A DNA stretch of 38,748 bases from contig CAUBKG010000012.1 of the NCBI GenBank assembly GCA_958436475.1, positions 1 through 38,748 on the forward strand, in the 5' to 3' direction. This document shows, piece by piece, positions 6,011-15,614 of this stretch. Under the pieces are notes generated by a model, which had not been told where the DNA came from, made no database searches, and saw only the letters and a program-made list of their open reading frames with translations. How positions within the stretch are numbered: position 1 is the stretch's first letter; the number at the start of each line of letters is the position of its first letter. Made by a program: the position numbers and the translations under genes. The DNA is from an uncultured Clostridia bacterium (GTDB lineage: Bacteria; Bacillota; Clostridia; Oscillospirales; Acutalibacteraceae).

Positions 6011-6832
6011 TCATCTGCACTCCCAGGTTACGCCGAGCGTGCCGGAGCCCAAATGAACGGCAAGAATGGGGCCCGCTTCCCGCAGGAATACTCCTGCTGA
6101 GGGAAAGGCCGCCTTGATGCGGTGCGCCAGCCGAAGCGCTTCAGATGCTTCCCCAAAATACTGCACGAGAACACGGGAGGCATCCTCCGGAATCATGCCG
6201 AGAAGTGCTTCGCGCTGCTGCACGGCGCCTCTTGCTACTGTTTGGGAAACGATCGCGCCGTCCGATAGGGCCAGAATCGGCCGCAAATTCAAAATCGTGC
6301 CGAATGAACGGCGCACGAGCCCGATGCGTCCGCTCCGGCGGAGGGCTTCCATATCATCCACAGAGAAGGCGGTATGTATGCCCTGCCTGCGTCTCTCCAG
6401 CACTGCGGCAACCTGCGAAAGGCTCAGACCGCATTCGGCCAGCCGCCTCGCGTGTTCCACAAGCAGATACATACCGCCCGCGGTTGATAACGAGTCCAGC
6501 ACATGAATATGCTCGGGGGCCACTTCCCGCGCCGCAGCGCACGCACTGCTGAACGTCCCGCTGAGGCGGGAGGAAATCACGATGCACAGCACCTCGAATC
6601 CCTGCCCGACCAGTTCCTGAAACACAGAAGCATAGGCGGAGATCGGCGCCTGGGAGGTAACGGGCTTTGCGGCGTTTTTCAGAAGAGAAACGTAATTTCC
6701 ATTTTCGCCCCGGCACTGCTCCTGATAGGTCCGGCCTGCTACCGTGTAATTCATGGAAACCACGTGCACGCCGAGGATATGCGCTTCCCTCTTGGAGAGA
6801 TAGGCGGAGCTGTCTGTTACAATGGCTAGCAT
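6011..6832 (-). CDS. DegV family fatty-acid-binding protein (FakB-like)
   Basis: A 273-residue DegV/EDD-fold protein. The N-terminal TDSSA motif, the TSQ segment (59-61) and the SSRLSGTF motif (about 87-94) are the conserved lipid headgroup-binding positions of DegV/FakB proteins. FakB proteins hold a fatty acid while the kinase FakA phosphorylates it to acyl-phosphate for phospholipid synthesis. The ATG overlaps the accA stop by seven bases, so this gene is translationally coupled to the fatty-acid operon. That placement supports a role in fatty-acid handling rather than a generic annotation. No FakA (DAK-like) gene lies in the window. The exact ligand is unknown. Confidence 0.88.
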   Translation of the reverse strand: MLAIVTDSSAYLSKREAHILGVHVVSMNYTVAGRTYQEQCRGENGNYVSLLKNAAKPVTSQAPISAYASVFQELVGQGFEVLCIVISSRLSGTFSSACAAAREVAPEHIHVLDSLSTAGGMYLLVEHARRLAECGLSLSQVAAVLERRRQGIHTAFSVDDMEALRRSGRIGLVRRSFGTILNLRPILALSDGAIVSQTVARGAVQQREALLGMIPEDASRVLVQYFGEASEALRLAHRIKAAFPSAGVFLREAGPILAVHLGSGTLGVTWECR

Positions 6833-7611
6833 TCCTTGAACTCTCCTATCCTGCGGAAACGCTCATACCGCTCCTTCGTCAGCCGTTCTGCCGGGAGAGC
6901 GCTCTTTTCTTTCAGCGTATCATACAGCTTCTTCTGAAGCTTTGAATAAACATATGAAAAGTCCCCATGCAGCTCCGGGATCACCTCTTCCACCACGCCG
7001 AGCCCCTTCAGATCTTCCGCCGTCAGTTTGAGGCACTCGGCGGCTTCACGGACTTTGGCGGAATCCTTCCAGAGAATGCTCGCGCAGCCCTCCGGTGAAA
7101 TCACCGAATAAATTGAATTTTCCATCATCCATACTTCATCCGCCACGGCAAGGCCCAATGCGCCGCCGCTTCCGCCTTCGCCGATCAGGAGGGTGATGAC
7201 CGGCACCTCGAGCGTCATCATTTCCATCATGTTTTCAGCAATCGCCTGGCCCTGGCCGCGTTCTTCCGCCCCCATGCCGCAGTATGCCCCTGCGGTATCC
7301 ACGAGGCAAACCACCGGACGACCGAATTTTTCCGCCAGCTTCATCTGGCGAAGCGCCTTGCGGTACCCTTCCGGATGGGCGGAACCGAAATTCCGCTCTA
7401 CTCGCTCCTTCGTATCACCCCCGCGCTCGTGCGCGATCACCGTGACCGGCATATCGTTTAAGAGCGCAATGCCGGCAAGTATCGCCTTATCGTCGCTGAA
7501 GCGGCGGTCGCCATGCATTTCGGTGAAATCGGTAAACAGATTTTTGATAAATTCCTTTCCGCGCGGGCGTTCCTTGGCGCGCGCGGCCTGCACCTTTTTA
7601 TATGCGTCCAT
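6826..7611 (-). CDS. accA: Acetyl-CoA carboxylase carboxyltransferase subunit alpha
   Basis: A 261-residue AccA. With AccD it forms the carboxyltransferase that moves the carboxyl group from biotin-BCCP to acetyl-CoA, giving malonyl-CoA. Visible motifs are DTAGAYCGMGAEERGQ (about 105-120) and GEGGSGGALG (about 144-153), the latter forming the oxyanion-type binding turn. It is shorter at the N terminus than the roughly 319-residue E. coli protein, as is typical for streptococcal and clostridial AccA. The start overlaps the accD stop by one base and the stop overlaps degV, so all three are coupled in one operon. Confidence 0.97.
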   Translation of the reverse strand: MDAYKKVQAARAKERPRGKEFIKNLFTDFTEMHGDRRFSDDKAILAGIALLNDMPVTVIAHERGGDTKERVERNFGSAHPEGYRKALRQMKLAEKFGRPVVCLVDTAGAYCGMGAEERGQGQAIAENMMEMMTLEVPVITLLIGEGGSGGALGLAVADEVWMMENSIYSVISPEGCASILWKDSAKVREAAECLKLTAEDLKGLGVVEEVIPELHGDFSYVYSKLQKKLYDTLKEKSALPAERLTKERYERFRRIGEFKEC

Positions 7612-8483
7612 CAGTTCTCCTCCTTCCGGTGGAGCATCAGCAGGCGGGTAAGATATTCCTTCTGCTTCCTGCGGGGCACCACTTCATCCAAAAAGCCCTT
7701 TTCCAAGAGGAATTCCGAACGCTGAAAGCCGGGCGGAAGCTGCTGGCGAATGGTCTGCTCGATGACTCTGGGACCGGCAAACCCGATCAGGGCGCGCGGC
7801 TCCGCAAGCAGGATATCGCCTTCCATGGCAAAGCTCGCCGTAACCCCGCCTGTGGTGGGATCGGTTAAGACGGTGATATATAAAAGGCCTGCATCGCTGT
7901 GCTTTTTCACCGCTCCGCTCGTTTTCGCCATCTGCATCAGGGAAAGGATCCCCTCCTGCATTCGCGCGCCGCCCGATACCGTGTATCCGACCACGGGCAG
8001 TCCGTCTACTGTGGCGCGTTCAAAAAGACGGGTGATTTTTTCCCCGACCACGCAGCCCATGCTGCCCATCATGAAATTGGAATCCATCACAAACACCGCG
8101 CAGGGATAGCCGCCTATCGTGGCTTTTCCGGTTACAACGGCATCCTTCTCCCGGCTTTTGATCCGGGCGTTGTTCAGCTTTGCGTGATAGCCGGGGAAGC
8201 CGAGCACGTCTTTGGACATCATCTCCGCATCCCATTCGAAAAAGCTTTCCGCATCACAAATGAGCGCCAGACGTTCGCGCGGATTCATTCGGAAATGGTA
8301 CCCACATTTGGGGCAGACCCTGCTGTTTTCATCGAGATCACTCGAAAACAGCATGGATTTGCAGCTTGGGCAGGCCGTGCACATTTCATCCGGCACACGC
8401 GGCGCGGGCTTTGGCGCGGCCGGCGGCTGGCCGCCGCCCTCCAAAACGTTTCTGCTTTTTTTAAATAAGCCCTTGTTGATCAT
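7611..8483 (-). CDS. accD: Acetyl-CoA carboxylase carboxyltransferase subunit beta
   Basis: A 290-residue AccD. The N-terminal zinc ribbon is seen as C38, C41, C57 and C60, after a Pro/Ala-rich lead. The crotonase-like carboxyltransferase domain follows, with GGARMQEG and the TTGGVTASFA segment near the middle. It acts with AccA to make malonyl-CoA and, in other bacteria, the zinc ribbon also binds the operon mRNA. The start overlaps accC by four bases (ATGA), so the two are translationally coupled. Length and order match the Gram-positive accC-accD-accA arrangement. Confidence 0.97.
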   Translation of the reverse strand: MINKGLFKKSRNVLEGGGQPPAAPKPAPRVPDEMCTACPSCKSMLFSSDLDENSRVCPKCGYHFRMNPRERLALICDAESFFEWDAEMMSKDVLGFPGYHAKLNNARIKSREKDAVVTGKATIGGYPCAVFVMDSNFMMGSMGCVVGEKITRLFERATVDGLPVVGYTVSGGARMQEGILSLMQMAKTSGAVKKHSDAGLLYITVLTDPTTGGVTASFAMEGDILLAEPRALIGFAGPRVIEQTIRQQLPPGFQRSEFLLEKGFLDEVVPRRKQKEYLTRLLMLHRKEEN

Positions 8484-9820
8484 ACAAAGCCCCTCTTCTC
8501 CATAAAGTCGGTGCAGTAGCTGCCGTTTATGAAGTCGTCGTCCGACAATATATCCATTTGCAGCTCGACATTATGATCCACGCCTTCGATCACCAGCTCG
8601 CACAGAGCGGCCTGCATTTTCCGTATGGCCTCTTCGCGCGTTTTGGCATGCACAATCAGCTTGCCGATCATGGAATCGTAAAAGGGTGGGATAAAATAAT
8701 CCTGATAAAGCGCCGTATCGAAGCGCACCCACGGCCCCCCCGGAATATGCAAAAGAGAAATTTTCCCGCAGCTCGGCCGGAAGCCCTGCTTTGGGTTTTC
8801 CGAATTGACGCGGCATTCAATGGCGCTTCCCTCGAGGCGGATATCTTCCTGCGTAAAGCCCAGCGGCATTCCCGCGGCAACGCGGATCTGCCATTTTACG
8901 AGATCGATCCCCGTTACCATCTCGGTAACAGGATGTTCGACCTGCAGGCGGGTATTCATTTCCATAAAATAAAAGTTTCCCGTTTGATCGAACAAATATT
9001 CAATCGTGCCTACGTTCCGGTAGCCCACCGCTTTTGCGGCCTTTGCAGAAGCTTCGATCATTTTTTCCCGAAGCGCCTTATCCACGGCGGGAGAAGGGCT
9101 TTCCTCGATCAGCTTCTGATTTTTCCTCTGCACGGAGCATTCGCGCTCCCCGAGGCAGACGACATTGCCGAAATCATCGCAGATGATCTGCATTTCGATG
9201 TGCTTCACCGGAGAAAGATACTTTTCCATATAGCACGCGCCGTCGCCGAAGGCGCTTTCCGCTTCAGAGGAAGCGGCGAGAAACGCCGGCTCCACTTCTT
9301 CCGGACTCTTTACAAGCCGGATGCCGCGGCCGCCGCCGCCGGCCCTCGCTTTGATGAGCAGCGGGAACCCGATTTTTTCCGCTTCCGTCTTTGCCTGTTC
9401 CGCACCGGTCACGAGATCGCATCCCGGCACCACGGGAACCCCCGCCGCGCGCATCGTCCGCTTGGCTTCGTCCTTATCCCCCATGCGGCTGATGAGCGCC
9501 GCGGGCGGGCCGATGAACGCCACATTGCATTTCTCGCACAGGGCGGCAAACCGGGCGTTTTCCGAAAGGAGGCCGTAGCCTGGGTGGATCGCCTCTGCGC
9601 CGGTCGCCACGGCGGCGGAAAGGATGGCGGTGATATTCAAATAGCTGTCTTTCACCTGGGCGGAGCCGATGCAGACGCTTTCATCCGCTAAGCTTACATG
9701 GAGCGCGTCGCTGTCCGCCTCGGAAAACACCGCCACGGTGGCGATGCCCATCTCCTTGCAGGCGCGTATGATACGGACGGCGATCTCGCCGCGGTTTGCA
9801 ATTAATATCTTTGAAAACAA
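8480..9820 (-). CDS. accC: Acetyl-CoA carboxylase biotin carboxylase subunit
   Basis: A 446-residue biotin carboxylase of the ATP-grasp fold; it uses ATP and bicarbonate to carboxylate biotin on AccB. Visible marks are the N-terminal KILIANRGEIAVRI segment, the glycine-rich ATP loop GGGGRGI, and EMNTRLQVEHPVTE which carries the metal and catalytic residues. The start codon appears to be TTG at 9820: AGGAGG lies seven bases upstream and no in-frame ATG precedes the conserved N terminus. The length is normal. It is linked to accD by overlap and follows fabZ after 39 bases. Confidence 0.97.
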   Translation of the reverse strand: MFSKILIANRGEIAVRIIRACKEMGIATVAVFSEADSDALHVSLADESVCIGSAQVKDSYLNITAILSAAVATGAEAIHPGYGLLSENARFAALCEKCNVAFIGPPAALISRMGDKDEAKRTMRAAGVPVVPGCDLVTGAEQAKTEAEKIGFPLLIKARAGGGGRGIRLVKSPEEVEPAFLAASSEAESAFGDGACYMEKYLSPVKHIEMQIICDDFGNVVCLGERECSVQRKNQKLIEESPSPAVDKALREKMIEASAKAAKAVGYRNVGTIEYLFDQTGNFYFMEMNTRLQVEHPVTEMVTGIDLVKWQIRVAAGMPLGFTQEDIRLEGSAIECRVNSENPKQGFRPSCGKISLLHIPGGPWVRFDTALYQDYFIPPFYDSMIGKLIVHAKTREEAIRKMQAALCELVIEGVDHNVELQMDILSDDDFINGSYCTDFMEKRGFV

Positions 9821-9859
9821 CGCAATGCCTCCTAAAGAGGGCTCCGAAGCCGGAGCCGA

Positions 9860-10279
9860 TTATTTCACCAGTGCAAAGGAAAACTCCCCGCTGACGGCCA
9901 GTTTGCCGTTTACCGTTCCCTTTCCCTCTGCAAAGTAAAATACGCTCTTGTGCTTTGTGAGCCGGCAGGCAATTTCGAGCGTGTCTCCCGGCAGAACCTT
10001 ATTTTTGAATTTCACGTTGTTCAGGCCCGTAAAATAGGGGGTGGCGTTTTGGATCTCTTCCCGGCCCGCCAGCAGCACGCAGCAGGCCTGCGCCATCATC
10101 TCGCAGAGCACCACGCCCGGCACCACGGGATTTCCCGGAAAATGGCCTTTTAAAAACCACTCGTCGCCCTTCACCGTATAACGGCCCACCGCCGTATCAG
10201 GGCCGGTCGTTTCCGCAAAGTCCACAAGAAGCATGGGCTCGCGGTGCGGGATGATCTGCATGATCTCTTCTCTGTTCAT
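9860..10279 (-). CDS. fabZ: 3-hydroxyacyl-ACP dehydratase
   Basis: A 139-residue hotdog-fold dehydratase that removes water from 3-hydroxyacyl-ACP during elongation. The catalytic motif HFPGNPVVPG carries His46, and Glu60 lies in the following helix (VLCEMMAQ). The N-terminal IPHREPML segment is typical of FabZ. No FabA-like isomerase is present in the window; in streptococci unsaturated chains need FabM, which is also not seen here. AAGGAG precedes the ATG. It sits between accB and accC exactly as in the streptococcal fab cluster. Confidence 0.96.
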   Translation of the reverse strand: MNREEIMQIIPHREPMLLVDFAETTGPDTAVGRYTVKGDEWFLKGHFPGNPVVPGVVLCEMMAQACCVLLAGREEIQNATPYFTGLNNVKFKNKVLPGDTLEIACRLTKHKSVFYFAEGKGTVNGKLAVSGEFSFALVK

Positions 10280-10294
10280 TCGGCGCTCTCCTTT

Positions 10295-10741
<447 letters not shown>

Positions 10742-10743
10742 GG

Positions 10744-11982
10744 TCAATCCTCCTCTTCCGCCCTGCAAAAAGCAAGGCATGCGTTGTGGCCGCCGAAGCC
10801 GAGAGATGTGGAAAGCGCCGTTTTCACTTCCATGCGGCGCGCCGTGTTGGGGGTGTAATCGAGATCGCACTCCGGGTCCGGCTCCGCATAGCCGATGGTC
10901 GGCGGAACGATTCCGTCTTTCAGCGCCAAGAGGCATGCAATGGCCTCGGCCGCGCCCGTTGCGCCGAGCATGTGCCCGGTCATAGACTTGGTGGAGCTGA
11001 CAGCGACCTTCCGTGCCGCCTCTCCGAATACGTTTTTAAATGCAACCGTTTCGCTTTTATCGTTGAGCGGGGTGCTCGTGCCGTGTGCGTTGACATAAGT
11101 ATGTTCATCCGGCTCAATGCCCGCTTCTTCGATCGCCAGCTTCATGGCTCTGGTGATTCCAGCCGCCTCCGGGTCGGGCGCTGTGATGTGATACGCGTCG
11201 CTGCTGTTGCCATAGCCGCAGATTTCGCCGTATATTTTAGCCCCGCGTGCCTTCGCGTGCCCGTATTCTTCCAGGATGAGCATGGCCGCGCCCTCGCCCA
11301 TCACGAAGCCGTCCCGCCTCTTGTCAAAGGGTACACAGGCGGCAGCAGGGTCGTCTCGGGTGCTGAGCGCCATGCAGTTGGTAAACCCGGCAACGCCGAT
11401 GGGGCAAATGGCTGCTTCCGATCCGCCCGCGATGATAGCGTCTGCATAGCCGTGCTTGATGGCGCGGAACGCTTCCCCGAGCGTATTGGTAGAGGTGGCG
11501 CAGGCAGTCACGCAGGGAAGGGTCGGCCCCATGGCCTTATACCGGATGGAAACCGCACCGGCGGCGATATTGCTGATGATCATCGGGATAAAAAAGGGAG
11601 AAACCCTTCTCGGGCCGCTCTTTTCCATTTTGGCGCATTCGGATACAAAGGTGGTGATGCCGCCGATGCCTGAACCGATGTATACGCCGAAGCGCTCCGG
11701 GTCTATTTTATCGAGGATGCCGCTGTCTTCCACGGCCTGCTCTGCCGCGGCAATGGCATACTGCGTGTAAAGGTCGTTTTTGCGGACTTCGCTCTTCGCA
11801 AGGTACTGGAGCGGGTCGAAGCCCTTTACTTCAGCCGCTACTTTTACTTTATAATCAGAAACGTCGAAACGGGTGATGAAATCGATCCCGCACTTGCCTT
11901 CCCTGAGACTCTTCCAATATTCATCCAATGTGTTGCCGATGGGTGAAATCACACCCATACCGGTTACTGCCACTCTTCGCAT
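10744..11982 (-). CDS. fabF: 3-oxoacyl-ACP synthase II
   Basis: A 412-residue KAS II condensing enzyme, extending acyl-ACP with malonyl-ACP. The catalytic triad is visible: Cys161 in VTACATSTNT, His300 in NAHGTSTPLND and His337 in STKSMTGHMLGATG. Length matches the family. A ribosome site (GAAAGGCAGG) precedes the ATG. It follows fabG after 27 bases and runs almost directly into accB. Confidence 0.97.
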   Translation of the reverse strand: MRRVAVTGMGVISPIGNTLDEYWKSLREGKCGIDFITRFDVSDYKVKVAAEVKGFDPLQYLAKSEVRKNDLYTQYAIAAAEQAVEDSGILDKIDPERFGVYIGSGIGGITTFVSECAKMEKSGPRRVSPFFIPMIISNIAAGAVSIRYKAMGPTLPCVTACATSTNTLGEAFRAIKHGYADAIIAGGSEAAICPIGVAGFTNCMALSTRDDPAAACVPFDKRRDGFVMGEGAAMLILEEYGHAKARGAKIYGEICGYGNSSDAYHITAPDPEAAGITRAMKLAIEEAGIEPDEHTYVNAHGTSTPLNDKSETVAFKNVFGEAARKVAVSSTKSMTGHMLGATGAAEAIACLLALKDGIVPPTIGYAEPDPECDLDYTPNTARRMEVKTALSTSLGFGGHNACLAFCRAEEED

Positions 11983-12009
11983 TGCTGTAAACCTGCCTTT
12001 CCTGATGTT

Positions 12010-12750
12010 TTATATGCACATGCCGCCGTCCACACGGATGACTTCGCCCGTGATGTAAGCGGCAGAATCGGACGCGAGGAAGGCCGCGAGCCGCGCGACG
12101 TCCTCCGGCCGCCCGGGGCGCTTCATCGGGATACCCCCGAGGATTTTTTCTTTCACTTTATCAGAAAGCGCCGCCGTCATATCCGTTTCAATGAAGCCGG
12201 GCGCGATCGCATTGCAGGTGACTCCCCTGCCCGCCAGCTCCCTGGCGGTGGATTTGGTAAAGCCGATCAACCCCGCCTTCGCCGCAGCGTAATTCGCCTG
12301 GCCCGCGTTGCCGGTGAGGCCCACAACGGAAGCGATGTTGACGATCCGCCCCGCGCGCTTTTTCATAAAGTGGGAAAACAAATGCTTGGTCATATGGAAC
12401 GCGCCTTTTAAATTGGTGGAGATTACGCGGTCGAAATCCTCCTCTTTCATAGAAAGAATGAGGCCGTCTTTCACAATACCCGCATTGTTCACCAGAATAT
12501 CCACCGAGCCGAAATCTTCGATCACCCGGCGCACGAGCTCTTCCGTTTCACAAAAATCGGATACATCGCACTGGTATTCCCTTGCCTGCACGCCGTATTC
12601 CCCGAGCCTTACACAGGTTTCGAGCGCCGCCTCCCGGTTGCCGGCGTATACAACGGCAACGTTCGCGCCGAACCGGGCGAACTCCTCAGCAATGGCCCGG
12701 CCGATCCCACGCGAGCCGCCGGTTATGATTGCGGTTTTATTTTGCAGCAT
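12010..12750 (-). CDS. fabG: 3-oxoacyl-ACP reductase
   Basis: A 246-residue short-chain dehydrogenase/reductase, the NADPH-dependent beta-ketoacyl-ACP reductase of fatty-acid synthesis. The cofactor loop GGSRGIG is at 11-17, NNAG at 88-91, and the catalytic residues are Ser141, Tyr154 and Lys158 (YAAAK). The start at 12750 is set by the domain beginning and an AAGGA site; the open frame extends far upstream but only through fabD in another frame. It ends with the typical GEVIRVDGGMCI tail. Confidence 0.97.
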   Translation of the reverse strand: MLQNKTAIITGGSRGIGRAIAEEFARFGANVAVVYAGNREAALETCVRLGEYGVQAREYQCDVSDFCETEELVRRVIEDFGSVDILVNNAGIVKDGLILSMKEEDFDRVISTNLKGAFHMTKHLFSHFMKKRAGRIVNIASVVGLTGNAGQANYAAAKAGLIGFTKSTARELAGRGVTCNAIAPGFIETDMTAALSDKVKEKILGGIPMKRPGRPEDVARLAAFLASDSAAYITGEVIRVDGGMCI

Positions 12751-12773
12751 AATTAAAGTTCCTTTCCGAAGGA

Positions 12774-13688
12774 TTATTTTTGGAACGCTTCTTTTACCGC
12801 CTGCAGGCCTTCTGCATCCTGCACCTGATAAACGGCAGCGTCCGGCAGGATACGCCGTATGAGCCCGCTGAGCGTTTTTCCGGGGCCTACTTCGATGAAG
12901 GCGGTGACGCCGTCCTTTGCCATTTGCTCCACCGTCTGCTGCCAGAGCACGGGGCAGCGCATCTGCTCCGCAAAAAGGGACCTTCCGTTTTCCCCATAAG
13001 GCGCCGCGGTGCGGTTTGCATATACGGGGATCTGCGGCTTTTTCATTTCGGTTTCTTCCAGTACTTCGGCAAACCGCCGGGATGCTTCCTCCATAAAGGG
13101 GGAATGAAAGCCACCTCCCACGGCGAGCACGCGGGCCTTGCCTCCCGTTTCGGCCACTGCTTCGCAGAAGGCGGGCATTTCCTCTTTGGCGCCTGCCACA
13201 ACCAACTGGCCCGCACAATTGTAATTGACGGGATACATCCTCTCAAACCGGGCGCACAATTCTTCTACCGTTTCATTGCCGAGCTTCAAAACAGCCGCCA
13301 TGCTGCCCGGCGTTTTTTCCGCCGCTTCCCCCATGAGCTCTCCCCGGCGGCAGACGAGGCGAAAGCCGTCTTCCGGAGAAAACGCGCCGGAAAAGGTGAG
13401 GGCCGCCGCTTCGCCGAGTGAAAAGCCCGCCGCGGCCTCTGGAACGATGCCGCACTCCCGCAGGGCCTCCGCCGCCGCGAGATCCACCGCATAAAGGCAG
13501 GGCTGGGTGTTTGAGGTGATGCAGAGCTCTTCCTTGGTGCCTGTAACGCACTGCTGCGAAGTGCCGGGACGAATGGAATCGGCAAGGCGGAACACCTCCG
13601 CCGCCGCTTCAGAGACTTCGCAGAGTGAACGCCCCATGCCGGGGTACTGCGCCCCCTGGCCCGCAAAAACAAAGGCTATTTTCTCCAT
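12774..13688 (-). CDS. fabD: Malonyl-CoA:ACP transacylase
   Basis: A 304-residue FabD, which loads malonate from CoA onto acyl carrier protein. GQGAQ is near the N terminus; the nucleophile is Ser90 in GFSLGE, where many family members have GHSLGE, so the residue before Ser is Phe rather than His. The catalytic His195 is in GGGFHSPFM and the late motif EVGPGKTL is present. The start overlaps the fabK stop by 13 bases. The target ACP gene is not in this operon. Confidence 0.96.
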   Translation of the reverse strand: MEKIAFVFAGQGAQYPGMGRSLCEVSEAAAEVFRLADSIRPGTSQQCVTGTKEELCITSNTQPCLYAVDLAAAEALRECGIVPEAAAGFSLGEAAALTFSGAFSPEDGFRLVCRRGELMGEAAEKTPGSMAAVLKLGNETVEELCARFERMYPVNYNCAGQLVVAGAKEEMPAFCEAVAETGGKARVLAVGGGFHSPFMEEASRRFAEVLEETEMKKPQIPVYANRTAAPYGENGRSLFAEQMRCPVLWQQTVEQMAKDGVTAFIEVGPGKTLSGLIRRILPDAAVYQVQDAEGLQAVKEAFQK

Positions 13689-14623
13689 GCTCCGGCCCCT
13701 CCCAAAATGTGGTCGGCCTGCTCGAACATTTCGCGGATGATTTCCGCGGCAGGCTGTTTTTCCTTCACGAGACCGGCGATCTGCCCACAGAGGAAGCAGC
13801 CGTTCTTTTCATCGCCTTCCACCGCGGCGCGGCGCAGCGCGCCGACGCCGAGCTGCTCCAGTTCTTCATCCGATACGGTGGAATCGTATTCCTTCACGAG
13901 ATATGCACGGGAATAGCTGTTTTTGAGTGAACGCACCGGATGGCCCAGGCGCTTGCCTGTGGTCATGGTATCGGTATCCTTTGCCCTGATCACCTTGTTT
14001 TTATAATTTTCATGCACGTTGCATTCCTCCGCAACTAAGAAGCGCGTGCCCACCTGCACGCCGACGGCGCCGAGCATGAACGCTGCCGCGATGCCGCGGC
14101 CATCTGCAATGCCGCCCGCCGCGATGACGGGGATATCCACCGCATCACATACCTGAGGCACCAGCGCCATGGTGGTGATTTCGCCGATATGGCCGCCCGA
14201 TTCGCCCCCTTCCGCAATCAGCGCGGATGCGCCGCTGCGCGCAAGGAGCTTTGCCATAGAAACAGAAGGCACCACCGGAATCACCTTGATGCCGGCTTCC
14301 TTCCACGCTTTCATATATTTTCCCGGGTTGCCGGCGCCCGTGGTCACGACCGGAACACCTTCTTCGGCCACGACCTTTGCTACCTCCGCCGCATGAGGGC
14401 TCATCAGCATGATGTTCACCCCAAAGGGCTTATCGGTAAGCTGCTTTGCCTTCCGGATCTGGCCGCGCAGCCACTCGGCTTCTGCGTTTGCCGCGGCAAT
14501 AATCCCAAGGCCGCCGCCGTTGCTGACCGCCGCCGCGAGGTCTGCATCCGCGATCCAGGCCATTCCTCCCTGAAAAATCGGGTATTCTATTCCCAGTAAA
14601 TCGCATAACGGTGTTTTGATCAC
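13676..14623 (-). CDS. fabK: Enoyl-ACP reductase II (FMN-dependent)
   Basis: A 315-residue TIM-barrel flavoprotein of the FabK/nitronate monooxygenase family. In a fab operon this is the FMN-dependent enoyl-ACP reductase that replaces the FabI type, a form not inhibited by triclosan. The N terminus IEYPIFQGGMAWIAD, the GGLGIIA segment, the EGGESGGHIG motif and AAGGIADGRG flavin-phosphate loop are visible. The start codon is GTG at 14623 with GGAGG eight bases before it. Between it and fabH there are only 29 bases, so the acpP gene found here in streptococci is missing. Confidence 0.95.
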   Translation of the reverse strand: MIKTPLCDLLGIEYPIFQGGMAWIADADLAAAVSNGGGLGIIAAANAEAEWLRGQIRKAKQLTDKPFGVNIMLMSPHAAEVAKVVAEEGVPVVTTGAGNPGKYMKAWKEAGIKVIPVVPSVSMAKLLARSGASALIAEGGESGGHIGEITTMALVPQVCDAVDIPVIAAGGIADGRGIAAAFMLGAVGVQVGTRFLVAEECNVHENYKNKVIRAKDTDTMTTGKRLGHPVRSLKNSYSRAYLVKEYDSTVSDEELEQLGVGALRRAAVEGDEKNGCFLCGQIAGLVKEKQPAAEIIREMFEQADHILGGAGAWRK

Positions 14624-14652
14624 GCCGTTTGCCTCCTTCCATTTTTATATCA

Positions 14653-15612
14653 TTACCGGCTCCAGCGCAGCAGGGCGGCGCCGGTGGTGAAGCCTGCGCC
14701 GAACGCGCTTAAAATGAGCTTCTGGCCTTTTTTGAGCCTGCCGTCCCGGTTCATTTCATCCAGCAAAATCGGGATGCTCGCGGAAGAAACATTGCCGTTT
14801 TCTGAAATATTGAGAGCAAATTTTTCTTTCGGGATTTTCAGCTTTTTCTGCGCGGTTTCAATGATGCGGTAATTGGCCTGGTGGAACACCATATGGTCGA
14901 CCTCTTCCGCCGTGATTCCCGCCTGCTTCATGAGGTCTTTGATATCACGGCAGCTCGAGGAAACCGCAAATTTATAAACCTCCTGCCCGTTCATGTGGAG
15001 GTAAGGCTCTTCCGGCTCCTTTTTGCAGTATGGGCAGTTTCCGGATATATTCGGCATGCGAAGCGCGGTATCGTCCCCCTTCGCGGTAAGGCGGAGGGCG
15101 AGAAGGTCATCTCCTTCCCCGAGAACGACAGCGCCCGCGCCGTCGCCAAACAGAACACATGTGGCGCGGTCCTGCCAGTTGACGGTTTTGGTCATGGCCT
15201 CGGCGGAAACGAGAAGCACCTTCTTCGCACGGCTGGAATCGAACAGGGCCCCGGCCACATCCAGCCCATAAATAAAGCCGGAGCAGGCGCCGTTCAAATC
15301 GAACGCCGGGCACGAAGCCCCGATTTCCTTCTGAATCATGCACGCTTCAGACGGCGTAATATAATCGCCGCGGATCGTTGTGCAGATGATATAATCCAAT
15401 TCGCCTGCATCCACACCCGCGTTTTCCAGCGCGTCTTTCGCCGCTGCGGCGGCAAGCTCGGTGAGCGTTTCCCCGTCCATGATATGGCGGCGGCGGATGC
15501 CTGTTCGGCTCGAAATCCATTCGTCGCTCGTATCCATCACCCGGGAAAGGTCATCGTTGCCAATTACCTGCCCGGGCAGCGCCCGGCCGGTTCCCAACAA
15601 AGAAAAACCCAT
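14653..15612 (-). CDS. fabH: 3-oxoacyl-ACP synthase III
   Basis: A 319-residue KAS III that starts fatty-acid synthesis by condensing an acyl-CoA primer with malonyl-ACP. The catalytic triad is Cys110 (NGACSGF), His244 (VFHQAN) and Asn274 (ENGNVSSASIP). A Cys-containing surface insertion (CPYCKKEPEEP, about 193-203) lies before the conserved C-terminal half. Choice of acetyl- or branched-chain acyl-CoA cannot be read from the sequence, but a 2-oxoacid:ferredoxin oxidoreductase cluster sits just upstream. The start follows the fabT stop by two bases. Confidence 0.97.
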   Translation of the reverse strand: MGFSLLGTGRALPGQVIGNDDLSRVMDTSDEWISSRTGIRRRHIMDGETLTELAAAAAKDALENAGVDAGELDYIICTTIRGDYITPSEACMIQKEIGASCPAFDLNGACSGFIYGLDVAGALFDSSRAKKVLLVSAEAMTKTVNWQDRATCVLFGDGAGAVVLGEGDDLLALRLTAKGDDTALRMPNISGNCPYCKKEPEEPYLHMNGQEVYKFAVSSSCRDIKDLMKQAGITAEEVDHMVFHQANYRIIETAQKKLKIPKEKFALNISENGNVSSASIPILLDEMNRDGRLKKGQKLILSAFGAGFTTGAALLRWSR

Positions 15613-15614
15613 AT

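Noticed and set aside
12751..13218. A longer FabG with a 156-residue N-terminal extension
   Set aside because: The extension is Arg/Gly-rich shadow translation of fabD in another frame; a good start lies at 12750.
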